This document shows, one piece after another, positions 9,199-20,619 of a stretch of DNA of 64,000 bases (the first letter of the stretch is position 1; each line of letters opens with the position of its first letter). The DNA lies in the NCBI GenBank assembly GCA_951799425.1, contig OX637399.1:13136501-13200500 (forward strand). The letters run 5' to 3'. Made by a program: the position numbers and the translations under genes. The notes below the pieces were generated by a model that was given only the letters and a program-made list of their open reading frames with translations, ran no database searches and was not told the origin of the DNA. Source of the DNA: Ilex aquifolium. Taxonomy: Eukaryota > Streptophyta > Magnoliopsida > Aquifoliales > Aquifoliaceae.

Positions 9199-11880
9199 CC
9201 TGTGGTTGTGCAACAACGCCGCTTAAATCCTATCATGAAGGAGGTAGTGAAGAAAGAAATCATCAAATGGTTGGATGCCGGAATCGTATATCCTATCTCA
9301 GATAGTTCATGGGTTAGTCCAGTTCAATGTGTTCCGAAGAAAGGAGGCATGACGGTAGTGTCCAATGAGAACAATGAGTTAATCCCAACACGAACAGTGA
9401 CTAGGTGGAGAGTATGTATGGATTATCGCAAACTCAATAAGTCAACTCGAAAAGATCACTTCCCTCTACCATTCATTGATCAGATGCTTGATAGATTGGC
9501 TGAGGATGTATTCTATTGTCTATTGGAAGGTTATTCCGGCTATAATCAGATCGCAATAGCACCCGAGGACCAGGAGAAGACTACGTTTACCTGCCCCTAT
9601 GGAACCTTTGCATTCCGGAGGATGCCTTTTGGATTATGCAACGCACCTGCAACGTTTCAACGATGCATGATGGCAATATTCTCCGACATGGTCGAGCAAA
9701 ATCTCGAGGTATTTATGGATGATTTTTTCGTATTTGGAGATAGCTTTGACCTATGTTTAGAGAACTTAACCCTTGTGTTGAAAAGATGTGTGGAAACAAA
9801 CTTGGTGTTAAACTGGGAAAAGTGTCACTTCATGGTTCAAGAAGGTATTATTTTGGGGCACAAAGTTTCTATTAATGGCATAGAGGTGGATAGGGCAAAA
9901 ATAGAGACTATTGAGAAACTACCACCACCAACATCAGTCAAGGGAATTCGTAGTTTTTTGGGCCATGCGGGATTTTATAGGCGATTCATAAAGGATTTTT
10001 CCAAGATCATAAAGCCTCTGTGTAACCTTTTAGAGAAAGATGTGCCCTTTAATTTTGATAAAGCTTGCCTAGAGGCCTTCGAGGTGTTGAAAAATAAGCT
10101 CATAACTGCCCCTGTGATAGTTGCACCAAATTGGAATTTGCCGTTTGAGCTGATGTGTGATGGTAGCGACTTTGCAGTTGGCGCAGTTTTAGGTCAATGG
10201 AAAGAAAAGATGTTTCATGCTATCTATTATGCTAGCAAGACATTATCGGACGCACAACTCAACTACACAACCACTGAGAAAGAATTATTAGCAGTTATTT
10301 TTGCTTTCGACAAATTCCGATCTTATCTCATTGGTACAAAGGTGATAGTGTTCACAGATCATTCTGCCATTAAGTATTTAATTTCGAAAAAGGACGCCAA
10401 GCCACGCTTGATTCGATGGGTCCTTTTGCTTCAAGAGTTTGATCTAGAGATTTGGGACAGAAAGGGGACAGAGAATCAAGTGGCGGATCATCTCTCCAGA
10501 CTTGAGAATACCGTACAACAAAAGGGTGGGGGAGTAATGATCAATGAATCCTTTATGGATGAGCAACTCTTTTGTGTTGCAGGGGAAGCACCATGGTATG
10601 CAGATTATGTGAACTATATAGTGAGTCATGTGTTTCCTCCTGACTTGAGCTACCAACAAAGGAAGAAGTTCTTACACGAGGTGAAGCATTACATCTGGGA
10701 TGAGCCATTCCTATTCAAACAATGTGCGGATCAAATGTTAAGAATATGTGTACCCAGGGAAGAGATCGAAGGAATCTTGCAGCATTGTCACTCATCAGAT
10801 TATGGAGGCCATTATGGGGGAGAGAGAACAACGGCAAAAGTGCTTCAATCAGGTTTTTATTGGCCAACTCTCTTTAAGGATGCCCATTTTTTCGCATTAA
10901 AGTGCGACAGGTGTCAATGGACTGGAAATATTTCAAAGCGACAAGAAATGCCCTTAAACAGTATTTTGGAGGTTGAGATCTTTGATGTCTGGGGTATAGA
11001 CTTCATGGGTCCGTTTCCATCATCTTACAATAACATGTACATTTTAGTTGCGATGGATTACGTCTCGAAGTGGGTTGAAGCAGCTGCTTTGCCTACCAAT
11101 GATGCAAAGGTGGTGTTAAATTTCCTCTGTAAAAACATCTTCACGAGGTTTGGTACACCGAGAGCAATCATTAGCGATGAAGGTATGCATTTTTGTAATA
11201 AATATTTTGCAGCCCTTCTTGCTAAATATGGAGTCACCCATAAGATTGCCACAGCTTATCACCCCCAGACCAGTGGCCAAGTTGAAGTTTCGAATAGAGA
11301 AGTGAAGCGGATTCTGGAGAAAATTGTTAATCCAAACCGAAAGGACTGGTCGAAGAAGCTAGATGATGCCTTGTGGGCCTATCGAACAGCATACAAAACG
11401 CCAATTGGAATGTCTCCATATCGGCTCGTGTATTGAAAAGCTTGTCATCTACCGGTGGAATTGGAGCATAGTGCATATTGGGCTATTCGGAAACTTAACT
11501 TTGACTTGCATGCAGCGGGTGAGAAGCGTCTCTTGCAGTTGAATGAGATGGATGAGTTCCGTCTCCAAGCATACGAAAACGCCAAGCTTTATAAAGAGAA
11601 GATAAAAAAGTCGCATGATAAGAAGATCATTGAGCGAAAGTTTGAGCCGGGACAAGCGGTACTCCTCTTCAATTCGCGGTTAAAACTCTCCCCGGGTAAA
11701 CTCAAATCAAGGTGGTCAGGGCCATTTATTGTTACTAAAGTGTTCTCGCATGGAGTAGTTGAAGTCGAAGATTCCCACTCCAAGAGAAATTTTAAAGTGA
11801 ACGGGCAAAGATTGAAGCACTATTGGGATGGCGACATTGATCGCCAAAAGACTTCAATTACTCTTGCCAATCCGGAATAA
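9199..11880 (+). pseudogene. pol: Athila P pol: reverse transcriptase, RNase H, integrase
   Basis: Open from 9199 to a TGA at 11434-11436, then the same frame to TAA 11880. Domains: RT ([28 protein letters not shown], catalytic FMDD near 9715), RNase H ([38 protein letters not shown]), integrase with HHCC finger (histidines near 10787-10815, CDRC), then Asp in WGIDFMG, Asp in IISDEGMHF and Glu in NREVKRILE. The stop at 11434 sits where relatives have the Gly of [10 protein letters not shown] (GGA to TGA). Apart from that single change and the nested insertion, this pol part is intact. The DEGMHF box departs from the usual DGGSHF but keeps the catalytic Asp. Confidence 0.93.
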
Positions 11881-12121
11881 AAACAGGGAGTAGTCAGGCT
11901 GATGACTATAAATTAAGCGCTATTTGGGAGGCAACCCAAAAATCTAGTTTTTAATTTTTATTTTATTTTTATGTCAATTTAGTCATTAGATGATTAGTAC
12001 AAGTAATTAGTGTGTTACTTGCTTGTAGGTAGCGATGATCGAAAAGAAACATCAAAGAAAAGAAACGAGTGAAAAATAAATGGAGTTTGACAAGTAAAAA
12101 GAATATGAAAACAGAAAGTCA

Positions 12122-12330
12122 GCGCCTAGGCGCCCAAAACCAGCACCCCAGCGCTAAAATTCTGTACCCATGCCAGTGATCCAGCGCCTAGGCGCCCAGG
12201 CAGCGCCCCTGCGCATCCCAGGCAGCCTCCAACACAGCCCAGGCAGTGCCCCTGCGTGCCAGGCAGCGCCCCTGCGCCCAGTCCCTGCCTAGGCAGCGCC
12301 CCTGCGCGCCCTTCCAGCGCCCAGGCGCGC
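12122..12330 (+). repeat. GC-rich palindrome block, GCGCCTAGGCGC core
   Basis: The perfect 12-bp palindrome GCGCCTAGGCGC occurs at 12122-12133 and 12184-12195, 62 bp apart, with CCAGTGATCCAG just before the second. CAGCGCCCCTGCGC-type half copies then run to about 12330. The same words (CAGCGCCCCTGCGC) recur in this element's own 3' LTR at 15643-15703. Confidence 0.85.
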
Positions 12331-12375
12331 CCAAGCTGTCCGAAAAGCCTCCAAAACTGCTTTCAGATCAGATTT

Positions 12376-12600
12376 TCAGCATTCTACACATCAAAAAACT
12401 CTTCGAAAACCATATTTTCAGCATCCAAACTCAGATTTTCAGCTTCCAAAGCTGCTTTCAGCTCAGATTTTCAGCATCCAAACTTAGATTTTCAGCTTCC
12501 AAAACTGTTTTTAGCTCAGATTTTCAGCATCCAAACATCAAAAACAGCATCCAAACTCAGATTTTCAGCATCCAAACATCAAAAACAGCTTCCCAAATAA
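12376..12600 (+). repeat. Degenerate tandem repeat CAGATTTTCAGCATCCAAA
   Basis: About nine imperfect copies of a roughly 20-bp word (CAGATTTTCAGCWTCCAAA), some with an extra CATCAAAAACAGC. A slippage-type repeat; no function seen. Confidence 0.85.
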
Positions 12601-13040
12601 ACTCCTACCACTACCACACAAATTTCAAACCTCTAAAAATACATACACACCAACTCTTTTTCATCCAAAATTTCACTCCATCATCTTGAATATCTCAAAC
12701 TCCTTTCCACCAACATTCTCACATCTCAAGTGGCATCAATGAGCATCAAATAGCATCAAGGGTTAGTCCATTCTCCATGGGTAAAGAAAAAAACTTGGCA
12801 ATTTAAGGTACAATTCTCGTTTATTCTCCATGGGTAGGGTTTAAGTCTACTTCAATGCTTGTGAGAGATTGTTGGGCGTCCTCTTTGGTGGTGCTCATAA
12901 TATTTGGGATGGCTTATCATTGACGAATTGAGCATTGCAAACAAGGTATTTGTTAAAATACCCAAGAGGGAACAAAGATTAGTTAGCTACTTTGTGACCT
13001 AATTTTAGTTATTGTGAGGGTTTATCATTGCATATTCAAC

Positions 13041-14254
13041 ATGTCTTCAAAACGCCAAAGAGGGGAAAGCTCTAAATCTTCCAAGTCATACGACAAAAAG
13101 AGATTTGTTAGCGAAGCGGCATCGGAGAGATTTCATACGTGGTTGGTGAAAAAGGTATTGATTCTCGAACGCGGTCTTCGCCCAGATGAGACGCATGATG
13201 GGTGTGTACATGACATGATTATGGAGCGTGGTTGGTTTGATTTCACAGAACAACCGGAGGCCGCCGTAATCCCCATTGTCAAAGAATTTTATGCCAATGC
13301 CAAGGAGGCTGACAACCATGTGGTTCAAGTCTGGGGTAAAGCAGTGTTGTTTGACAAGGAAAACATCAATGCTTATTACAACATCGAAAATATATCCGAT
13401 GATGATGAGTATACAAAATATAGAACTGAAGAACTTGACTTGGATGAGGTGATCAAGTGTCTAGGAAAGCCGGGTGCTAAGTGGACATTAAAGGGGTCAG
13501 AGAAGGTTCATTTTTCACATAGCGAGCTGAGCCGGTTTGGGAAGGCATGGTACTACTTTCTATGTGCTAAACTGATGCCTTCCACACACTTTACTGAATT
13601 ACTCCGTGAAAGGGCAGTATTGCTCTATTGCATAGTTACAGGAAAAACCATAAATGTGGGACAAGTTATTGCAGATTCAATCACAAAGGCTATTAAGAGC
13701 GGTTCAAATACCGGGTTGCCTCACCCATATTAATTTGCGGACTATGTAAGAAAGTAAGAGTCAAATGGAGTGTTGATGAAGTAGTTCAACAACCGCAGGT
13801 GCCAATTGATCATCAAATCATTAGTCACTTTAAAGTGTGGAAGGGTGGTTTCTCTGAGCATAGGGGTGCCGGGTTTGTTATGGTGAATATGCCTCAAGAG
13901 TCTGGGGACCCATCGGAGCCTCCTCAGCCTGCTGCTGCTTCATCCCAGTCACCTATGGAGAGTCTAATTGATGAGATGCGTGGATTGCGTCGAGAAACAC
14001 AGGAGTTACACAGAGAGACACAAGAGTTACATAGGAAAACTCGATGCGAGTCTAGACGTAATGGCCAACTTGCACATCGTTTGGACTCATTCATGGAGTA
14101 CTCAACGAACTTCAATTCTTCACTAGTCCAGATGTTTACCAACTGTGGTTTCAACTCGGGCACATCTCCAGTACAGTTTCCTAGTCCACCTATGTTTCCC
14201 GAATACACTCCCGACTCAGCGGACGATGAGGACGCTGACGATGATGCGAACTAG
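13041..14254 (+). pseudogene. Athila P env-like ORF (plant transposon protein domain), frameshifted
   Basis: The third ORF of Athila elements, often called env-like although no membrane fusion role is shown. I chose ATG 13041 (MSSKRQRGESSK) rather than 13014 because a basic, serine-rich start matches the counterpart in E3. The conserved part includes RFHTWLVKKV, ERGWFDF, VKEFYANA and VQVWGKAV, then LLRERAVLLYCIVTGKTINVG. At about 13730 a one-base shift breaks the frame; it resumes in the next frame (from about 13734) with KVRVKWSVDE and runs to 14254. The C-terminal part has two perfect seven-residue repeats RETQELH, which look like a coiled coil, and an acidic tail. No transmembrane helix or signal peptide is obvious. 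Confidence 0.8.
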
Positions 14255-14321
14255 CGAAGTCTCAGGGAAGTCATCTGTCTTAATTTTTTCTACTTTATCC
14301 ATTGAGGACAATGCTTAGTTT

Positions 14322-14334
14322 AAGTTTGGGGGTG
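14322..14334 (+). promoter_or_regulatory. Internal polypurine-like tract of P
   Basis: AAGTTTGGGGGTG, preceded by GAGGACAA, about 1.07 kb upstream of the true tract at 15392, which has the same context (GAGGACAAG then TAAGTTTGGGGGT). Looks like a second plus-strand priming site or a duplicated end. Confidence 0.6.
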
Positions 14335-15391
14335 TTTTCTTGTTTGCATTTGTTTGCATTTGCATTATTAGGTTTGCATTTAGATAGCATGTTTGTGCAT
14401 GTTTTAGTACAAATTGCGCAATGGGTTGAGTGAATTTGATTATGGCCAATGATGAAATGGATTAATTGTTAATTCAAGGGAAATTGATGAACATGTTGAG
14501 TTTGTAGTTTAACATACTAGTTGGTTTTACACTTGTTTGATTTTTTTTCATGCATGAGCACATATCTATCTGTTTGGTTAGTTATCATTTAGAGAATTTA
14601 TTTGGCTAAGTGCTTGTGGGAGATATCAGTGAAACTCTAGAAAATTTATTTAAGCATCATTCGAAGCAAGTTAGGCATTCATATAAGTTTGGGGGAAATA
14701 TTGGTTATGATGGGATAGTATAAAAAAAAAAAGGAGTTTTTGAAAAATTATTTTGATTTGATCCTTCATGAGTTAGAAAAAAAAAAAGAATAGGAAGACA
14801 AGAAACAAGAAAGGAGCATGTGGTGAGTAGAGATGGAGCGTAAAACGCACTCACTCATAAACACATGTTGAGAACGAGATGGAGTGTAAAACGCACTCGT
14901 TCAAGAAAATGCGAGATGGAGCGTAAAACGCACTCGCTCAATAGGAAGTGAGATGGAGCATAAAATGCACTCACTGAATGAATGAAAAAGAGAGAAAAAG
15001 AGAGAGAGAGAAAAAAAAATCTTTGTACCTTCTAGTTATATGTTTTGCTTTAACAAGCAGAGGTTGATGTGAAACGTAAGTTCATAGAGTTGATATTGAG
15101 TATCTCTTAATGGAGCGCTTGACTACGTAAATGTATCTGGGTGATGGCTAGCTTAAACAGTTCAAATATGCACATGTATTTAAAGGGTCATGAGCGGAGG
15201 TAAAATTAAGGAGTATGTTGAATTGATAGACTTTGCATTGTTTTGAAGTTTCCCATGAATTATTATTTGTAGTAACTTTTGGGGCCATTATTCAGATTCA
15301 TATTGATCCATTATTTGAGTATTTGGTTGTTAGGAATAGTTTTTAAAAATTTTTTGTTCTTAGTATTTTGCTTGAGGACAAGCAAATATTT
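14335..15391 (+). other. Noncoding 3' region of P
   Basis: AT-rich, with A runs near 14720 and 14780, a GAGA-rich stretch near 15000, the repeat below, and CTTGAGGACAAGC just before the polypurine tract. No credible ORF. Confidence 0.65.
14830..14974 (+). repeat. Four-copy repeat, unit GAGATGGAGCGTAAAACGCACTC
   Basis: Four units about 37-50 bp apart, each with GAGATGGAGYRTAAAAYGCACTC, in which the flanks of TAAAA are partly complementary (GAGCG / CGCACTC), so each unit could form a small hairpin. The last copy is the most diverged. Confidence 0.85.
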
Positions 15392-15406
15392 AAGTTTGGG
15401 GGTATT
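15392..15406 (+). promoter_or_regulatory. Polypurine tract of P
   Basis: AAGTTTGGGGGTATT immediately before the LTR start TGATGAGTGG; the standard Athila arrangement. Confidence 0.85.
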
Positions 15407-16738
15407 TGATGAGTGGGTTTTATACCTACGAATTGAGTACTTTCGGTTTGATGAAATTGCAAGTTTTTAATTATTTTATGTTCCTTTTTATTTTTTTTGT
15501 GTGTTTTGATGTTATTTTGTAGGGATGATCATTTAGAAGGAAACAAGATGATTTGGAAGGAAACAAGGTCAATTTGGAGCCAAAATGTTGGATTTTTGAA
15601 GGCTAAACAACAAGGGAAGATGCTAGGCTTAAAAGGGGTCAGCGCCCCTGCGCCACAAGGGCAGTAAATCAGCACCCCTGCGCTGATTTTGGCGCAGCTG
15701 CGCGTGTGTGTGGCTTTGGACGCGAATTCCGACTTGTTTTTGACTCGAAATTGGACTCTACTGCCTCTTATGTGCTAGGGTTTGAGGGGAATATAAAAAT
15801 ACTGATTTTGGGGGCTGAAAAGGGAGAGAAGAAGACCAATGATTGATAGAAAATTGAAGGCAAGAATCGAAGGAACCGACACGAAAAAAATCGGACTTGA
15901 ATGCTAGAGAGGAATTGAAGATTGCAACTAAGTTTTCATTCTTTTCCCTTACTTTTACTTCTTGATTTTCTAAGATGCTGTTTAATTTGAGAAGGATATT
16001 TTTCAATTATATTATGAACTAAATTTTTATTAAGATTGCAACGGAACCTAATGTCTAGTTAAATTGATCTACTCTCGTTTCTAGTTTTTGTTGATCTTAT
16101 ATGATTTGTTTGTCATATTTTGTGTTTAATATATGATTGTTTGGCCAACAATTAATTTGATAACTTAGACGAAATTGGGAGATGAATTCTAGGTTTAGAT
16201 ATGAATATGATGACATGCGTCTGGTTAATTTTTCTAAGGATTGAGTTGTTGGGTTTGTGTATAGGATAAGAATATACATATATGCCGTGTGTAACTTTTA
16301 TGAGAGTTTGAACTTAATGAATCTATTCCAACTTATTTTGCATAGGAATATAGCAATTTAATTGGGAGAGATATGCTTATCTAACTATCGGAAGAGGTTT
16401 GATAAATAATTTTGAAGTCTCAGTTAACAACTTATTTTGATCAATTAACTGGAAAGAGAGTGGAATGATTTATACGAAGCATTAGGGGAAGTTGTAATCT
16501 TAACTTCTTTTATCCGGTAAATTCAACCCTTGATTATTAAGTTTAGATTTAGTTTTAAATTAGTCATTCCATAGTTCAACTCCAATTGTTTAAATAAAAT
16601 TGAATTGATATAAAGTTAGTACCTGAAAGTTATTAGTAATAATTCTCCGTGGGAACGATACTCTACTTATCACTTTATTACTTGTTGATCGTGTATACTT
16701 GCACATAAATTGTCAATACCAAATTCGGACAACATTCA
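15407..16738 (+). repeat. 3' LTR of Athila P (right end approximate)
   Basis: Begins TGATGAGTGG after the polypurine tract. The end is placed near 16738 because sequence matching the minus-strand element M begins there; candidate CA ends lie between about 16718 and 16738. No coding. A GC-palindrome block lies about 235-297 bp from its start. Confidence 0.75.
15643..15703 (+). repeat. Palindrome block in P LTR, GCGCAGCTGCGC core
   Basis: CAGCGCCCCTGCGC, then CAGTAAATCAGC, then a second CACCCCTGCGC and the perfect palindrome GCGCAGCTGCGC at 15692-15703. It sits at about the same distance from the LTR start as the GTACCGGTAC block of E3, but with a different core. Confidence 0.8.
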
Positions 16739-18784
16739 CATTCACTCCAACTTTCCTTAACTCCAACACAATTCAATACCCTTTCTAGGACATCTAACCT
16801 ACTAAAAAATTGAACCACTCATATGAACCTCAATTGAATGATCATGCCCAAAGTCATTTCCGAAATTGCAACATGATTTATGATTTTGATGTGTTCAAAG
16901 TAGAAAACATTGATTTCTAGTTTAAACTACCAAAATGAATACCCAAAATGCAAAACATCAATTTAAATAGCAAGGACATTCCTAATCTTATCAAATATCG
17001 AAAGTTGAGCAATATTTCCCTATCCTTTAAGCATAGAGCTACCTAACACGTCGTTCTAATGCCTGAACCAAGCACACATGAGCAACATCATGGCTTTAAA
17101 TGCTAGACTAGAGTATACACCTACACATTCATTTTCAAACTCGTGTGTGTGCAATGGACATGTAATTTAAGCATTTACACAATGGAATTCACATTCACTT
17201 TGGCTATCCAAATTAAGCTTCGATGCAACCTCACCAAGGATGTCTGTCAACAATGAATCACACTCTAGTTATCCTGACATGCTCTCCATGTGTATACGTG
17301 AAATAGAATCTTGTGCACAAAACAAAGTACGCTCACATATAATCCAAAAATGAAGTTCATGCATGAAAATGCAACGACCTTGACATAATCTCATGAAAGG
17401 AATGTTAGGGCACTATATAGAAAAATAACTTTTCTTTTTCTTTAAAAGTATGCATCTCCCACACTTCTCTAGATCATTTAGGACTTCAAGGGTTTTAATG
17501 GGGCCTTGGGGTGATATTGAGGTAAAAGAAACGAAGGATATAGGATAACAAAGAGGGTTGTTCCGAGTGAGTGACTTTTATTTCAAAAACATCTCCCTTT
17601 TTATGGGATTTTAGCTCAGCATCATCACCACACTCTTTGTTTATTTTCTTTCTTTTCCTTAACATTTTCCTTCTCTTTTTGATCATTCTTTTTTCTTTTC
17701 ACCCGTTTTTTCTCTTTTCTTGGATTTTCATTCTTTTTCCATTCAACTCTTCGAGTTTCAACATCATTCATCCCTCTTGTTTGAATTTCCACACCATACT
17801 TCCTTCTCTTTTATGATAACTCATATTCAGCTCTAGGAACAACCATGGTGAGTTAGATTTTTGTCATTTTGCACTGGCTTGGTGAAATGTGTGGTATGGA
17901 AACGAATTTACAATTTAAGGCTCAATCATGGCACTAGGGATAAAATTTTCACTAGAAAAAAGCTAAGGCTCAAAGCATTAAAAAATGGCCTAAGATCACC
18001 TCTAGATAAGCATGGGGGAACATTATGCATTTCAAGACAAGTCAATCAACTACGCAAATGCACCTAACCAAAACAAGAATGATGAGATTATTGAACAAAT
18101 TTGAAATTTGAAGAAATGTTCTTTGAGTAAATGTAAGTTCCCTCTAACAAGGATTAACACTAAAGCTCTCATGGGTACTCACTCATCTCCACTATTCATG
18201 TCAAGCTCTAAAATGTGAACTCAATCCGTAAATTGATACAATTACACATTCAAGGTGTGCATATTGGCGTGTTCAAAAGCAAATACATAAGTGATACTCA
18301 AGCATAGGATGAGCTTCTATAATGTGCTCATATATTCAAAATTCAACACAAAGATCAACATGTCAACAACCCATAGCACTCTTAATAAGGAAATACAGAT
18401 CAACATTCATATATTTTCTAAAAAAATTTCTAAATTTTCACATAATTTGCAACTATTGTGAACAAAAATCTGTATGATATGTGAAAGGTGAGTTTTTCAC
18501 CACAAAAATTTGTATTATCAAAAAAAATTTCCACAAATATTGGTGTATCGTACAAATGGTGCACCTCACACCCCCCAACTTGATTCATACATTGTCCTCA
18601 ATGCAACAAAAAAGATATGATAAGCAATGAAAGACTGTAAAAAGATGAGTAGGGTTAAAGAACACCTCGCAATTGAGCTTTTGACAAAAAACACCAATAT
18701 TAGCAACTAAGAAAAACAACACTATACGAAAAGATAAAAATAATTCATATGAACAGTTAAAGTAAATAATAATAAAAAAACTGA
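16739..18784 (-). other. Noncoding region after pol of M
   Basis: The reverse complement follows E3 28369-30290 by eye, including the GA-rich stretch (pyrimidine-rich here at 17640-17810) and the tract at 18568-18581. ORFs on either strand are not conserved as proteins. Confidence 0.7.
18568..18581 (-). promoter_or_regulatory. Internal polypurine-like tract of M
   Basis: The minus strand reads AAGTTGGGGGGTGTG followed by AGGTGCACC, preceded by TTGCATTGAGGACAATG. The same set of words is found in E3 at 28540-28578. Confidence 0.65.
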
Positions 18785-19541
18785 CTATACACTAAAAAGC
18801 ATAAGAAAAAGTAACTCCTCCAACAAGTTCGGGTAGACCAGATCCATCAAATCCTCCCCCACTCCTTGTCCTTCAAAACCCTCGAAAAAATGGCTTAAGT
18901 CTTTGGCCATTGACCTTGAATTTCCTACCATCTTCGGGGTTCGTGACTTCCACAGCCCCATTGGGATAGGCCACCTTGACAAGGTAGGGGCCATCCCAAC
19001 GGGATCAGAGTTTCCCTTGAAAGATTGAGAGACAAGAGTTGTATAAGAGCACTTTTTGGTCGGGCTCAAATGACTTCCTTACAATGGATTTGTCATGAAA
19101 GATCTTAGCCCGCTCTTTTGAAATCTTGGAGCTCTCATACGCATCTCTTCAAATCTCTTCCAATTCATTCATTTCTAGCTTCCTATTCTCTCTAGCCATT
19201 CTCATGTTGAAGTTCAAGGTCTTTATGGCACAATAGGCCTTGTGTTCCATTTCAACTGGAAAATGGCAAGCCTTGCCATAGACGAGCCGGTAGGGAGACA
19301 TACCTAAGACAGTCTTTTAGGTAGTGCGGTAAGCTCATAGGGCATCGGTCAGTCTACATGACAAATCTTTCCTATTCGGGTTCACTGTTTTCTCTAGGAT
19401 ATTTTTGATCTCCCTATTGACCAACTTGGCTTAGCCATTGGTCTGTGGGTGATATGCGGTGGACACCTTGTGTTTGACGCCATATTTATGCATTAAAGAT
19501 GCAAATGGCCTATTACAGAAATGCGATCCACCATCGCTTAT
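18785..19541 (-). pseudogene. pol: Athila M integrase, C-terminal half
   Basis: The minus strand from 19541 reads the second integrase Asp box ([12 protein letters not shown]), the Glu helix ([15 protein letters not shown]), [18 protein letters not shown] and the C-terminal [15 protein letters not shown] / [10 protein letters not shown]. Several stops interrupt it (for example where relatives have NGQAE), so it is dead. It begins exactly at the CTTAT duplication, where the T array inserted; the upstream half is at 61648-62445 on the minus strand. Confidence 0.88.
19537..19541. repeat. Target-site duplication CTTAT (left)
   Basis: Pairs with 61643-61647. Joining the outer flanks restores the integrase box RAMISDGGS on the minus strand. 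Confidence 0.92.
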
Positions 19542-20058
19542 TGTAACACCCCGAATTTTCTTTTATATATTTATAGAGATATATATATATATAGTAAATA
19601 ATATTTGTAAAGATGTAGATATATGTAGTGACATAAGAATAAACCGTAGGAATAAATGCTATGGAGACAATTTGATTGGGAAGTTACGTGTCGAAGATGT
19701 TTAAACTTGGAAAGGGTGATTAGACAAGTTTCTAAAAGTTTGTAGGTCAAAATAATGATTCCATTGAATCCGGAAGGTCGAAAAACATTGGGAGTGGTAA
19801 TATGGATGTATTGGAAGTTAGGAAGTGTCTCGGAGTTAAAATACACTTTAGCAAGAATTTGGGTAAAAATGGGTATTGAACACTACATAGTGTTTTGGCC
19901 ATAACTTTTTATCCTTAAGTCCAATGGATCTGAAATTTTTACAGTAGATAGTAGACATCTAGGGCTACAAAAGTATGTCTCATGAAAATTTTCCACTTCG
20001 ACCTCTAAATGGGTGAAAACTGTATTGGAAGTTGAAACAAAAATCTGGTAGTCAAACC

Positions 20059-20112
20059 GTACCGGTACGCCGAACTCCAGTAGCTAAACCGTACCGGTAC
20101 GCGTACCGGTAC
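20059..20112 (+). repeat. GTACCGGTAC palindrome cassette in T LTR1
   Basis: Palindromes start at 20059, 20091 and 20103: spacing 32 then 12 bp, the same as in the solo LTR. The 22-bp spacer holds TCCAGTAG at the same offset (7 bases). The last palindrome ends about 52 bp upstream of the TATA box, so the cassette is promoter-proximal here. Equivalent blocks: 38785-38850 (LTR2, spacing 12-32-12), 44060-44113, 49325-49378, 54590-54643, 59855-59908. Confidence 0.93.
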
Positions 20113-20209
20113 GACCGATAAAGCCAGCCCGATCCGACTGCGGGTCTTTCTCCATTTCTTCCACTATAAATACTTAAGGCCGACTATTTGAGCCCCATTT
20201 CAGCCTTCT

Positions 20210-20507
20210 AAACCCTAGGCACCTTTAGAGAGAAAGAGATGGAGAGAAGAACGTCAAAGATAAGGAGAGATACACCATTTTAGAAGATTAAAACCCTAGA
20301 TTTCTAAGATTTCACTTCTCTACTCATTCTCTTTTCTTCCATTCTTCACCCACTCTCACCCAAATCTTTTGAAAACCCTAGGGAGGGGGAATTAAAAAGG
20401 AAAAGAAAGGAAAGCAAGAAGGTCTTGAAGCTTGCGTATTTGGCTAAAACTCTTGAGCATTGAGGTAGGGGATTTCTTCCTAATCTCTTACATTGAGGCT
20501 AGGGTTT
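20210..20507 (+). promoter_or_regulatory. Telo-box motifs (AAACCCTAG) in T LTR leader
   Basis: AAACCCTAG at 20210-20218, 20291-20299 and 20373-20381, and its complement CTAGGGTTT at 20499-20507, all downstream of the TATA box. Telo boxes are known plant promoter/leader elements bound by Myb-type telomere-repeat factors. Nearly all are kept in the other T LTRs (LTR3 has AAAATCCTAG for the second). Confidence 0.6.
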
Positions 20508-20614
20508 ATGTATATATATATATATGTTTTTCACTCTCATCCTTATATACATGATAAGAAATACATGATTCTTGTTCCTCTTGAAATAAATGCCATGTTT
20601 TGAACATTGTGATG

Positions 20615-20619
20615 GTTGG
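20615..20619. repeat. Target-site duplication GTTGG (left)
   Basis: Pairs with 34076-34080. Intact T LTRs have GATGGTTGGGTAAC here, with a single GTTGG. Confidence 0.95.

Larger units (their letters stand above)
11881..13040 (+). other. Spacer between pol and env-like ORF of P
   Basis: No coding region that I trust. Contents: TTTGGGAGGCAACCCAA soon after the pol stop (also seen in related elements), a GC-rich repeat block (12122-12330) and a short degenerate repeat (12376-12600). ORFs across the repeats are low-complexity by-products. Confidence 0.7.
1..16738 (+). mobile_element. Athila-type Ty3/gypsy retrotransposon P, 5' part outside window
   Basis: Remains of one plus-strand element: pol before RT (2-436), a nested 8.76-kb insertion, RT/RNase H/integrase (9199-11880), spacer, env-like ORF (13041-14254), polypurine tract (15392-15406) and 3' LTR (15407 to about 16738). 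The two pol pieces join in frame once the nested insertion and one copy of its target duplication are removed. The Athila assignment rests on the pol sequence (FMDD-type RT, close similarity to E3), the env-like ORF after pol and the AAGTTTGGGGGT tract before the LTR. The right boundary is approximate because the 5' LTR and its flanking duplication are outside the window. P probably sits inside the minus-strand element M, whose sequence starts right after it. Confidence 0.85.
16739..19541 (-). mobile_element. Athila element M, 3' part (minus strand)
   Basis: On the minus strand this is the end of integrase (19541 down to about 18785) followed by the noncoding region that separates pol from the env-like ORF. 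It parallels E3 positions of about 27590-30290. It is cut on the left by P, so M's env-like ORF and 3' LTR would lie left of the window, and on the right by the T array. The other half resumes at 61648. Confidence 0.82.
19542..20619 (+). repeat. T LTR1, left part
   Basis: Starts TGTAACACCCCG. TATAAATA at 20165-20172. Broken after GATGGTTGG at 20619 by E3 and continued at 34081; without E3 the LTR is 2308 bp. It carries private variants compared with LTR2-6 (for example CTTGGAAAGGGTG against CTTGCAAATGGTG), as expected for the outermost LTR of an expanded array. Confidence 0.93.

Noticed and set aside
12246-12689. Two overlapping ORFs of 147 and 114 codons between pol and the env-like ORF of P
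   Set aside because: They are driven by the GC-rich and CAGATTTTCAGC repeats in two frames and have repeat composition only.
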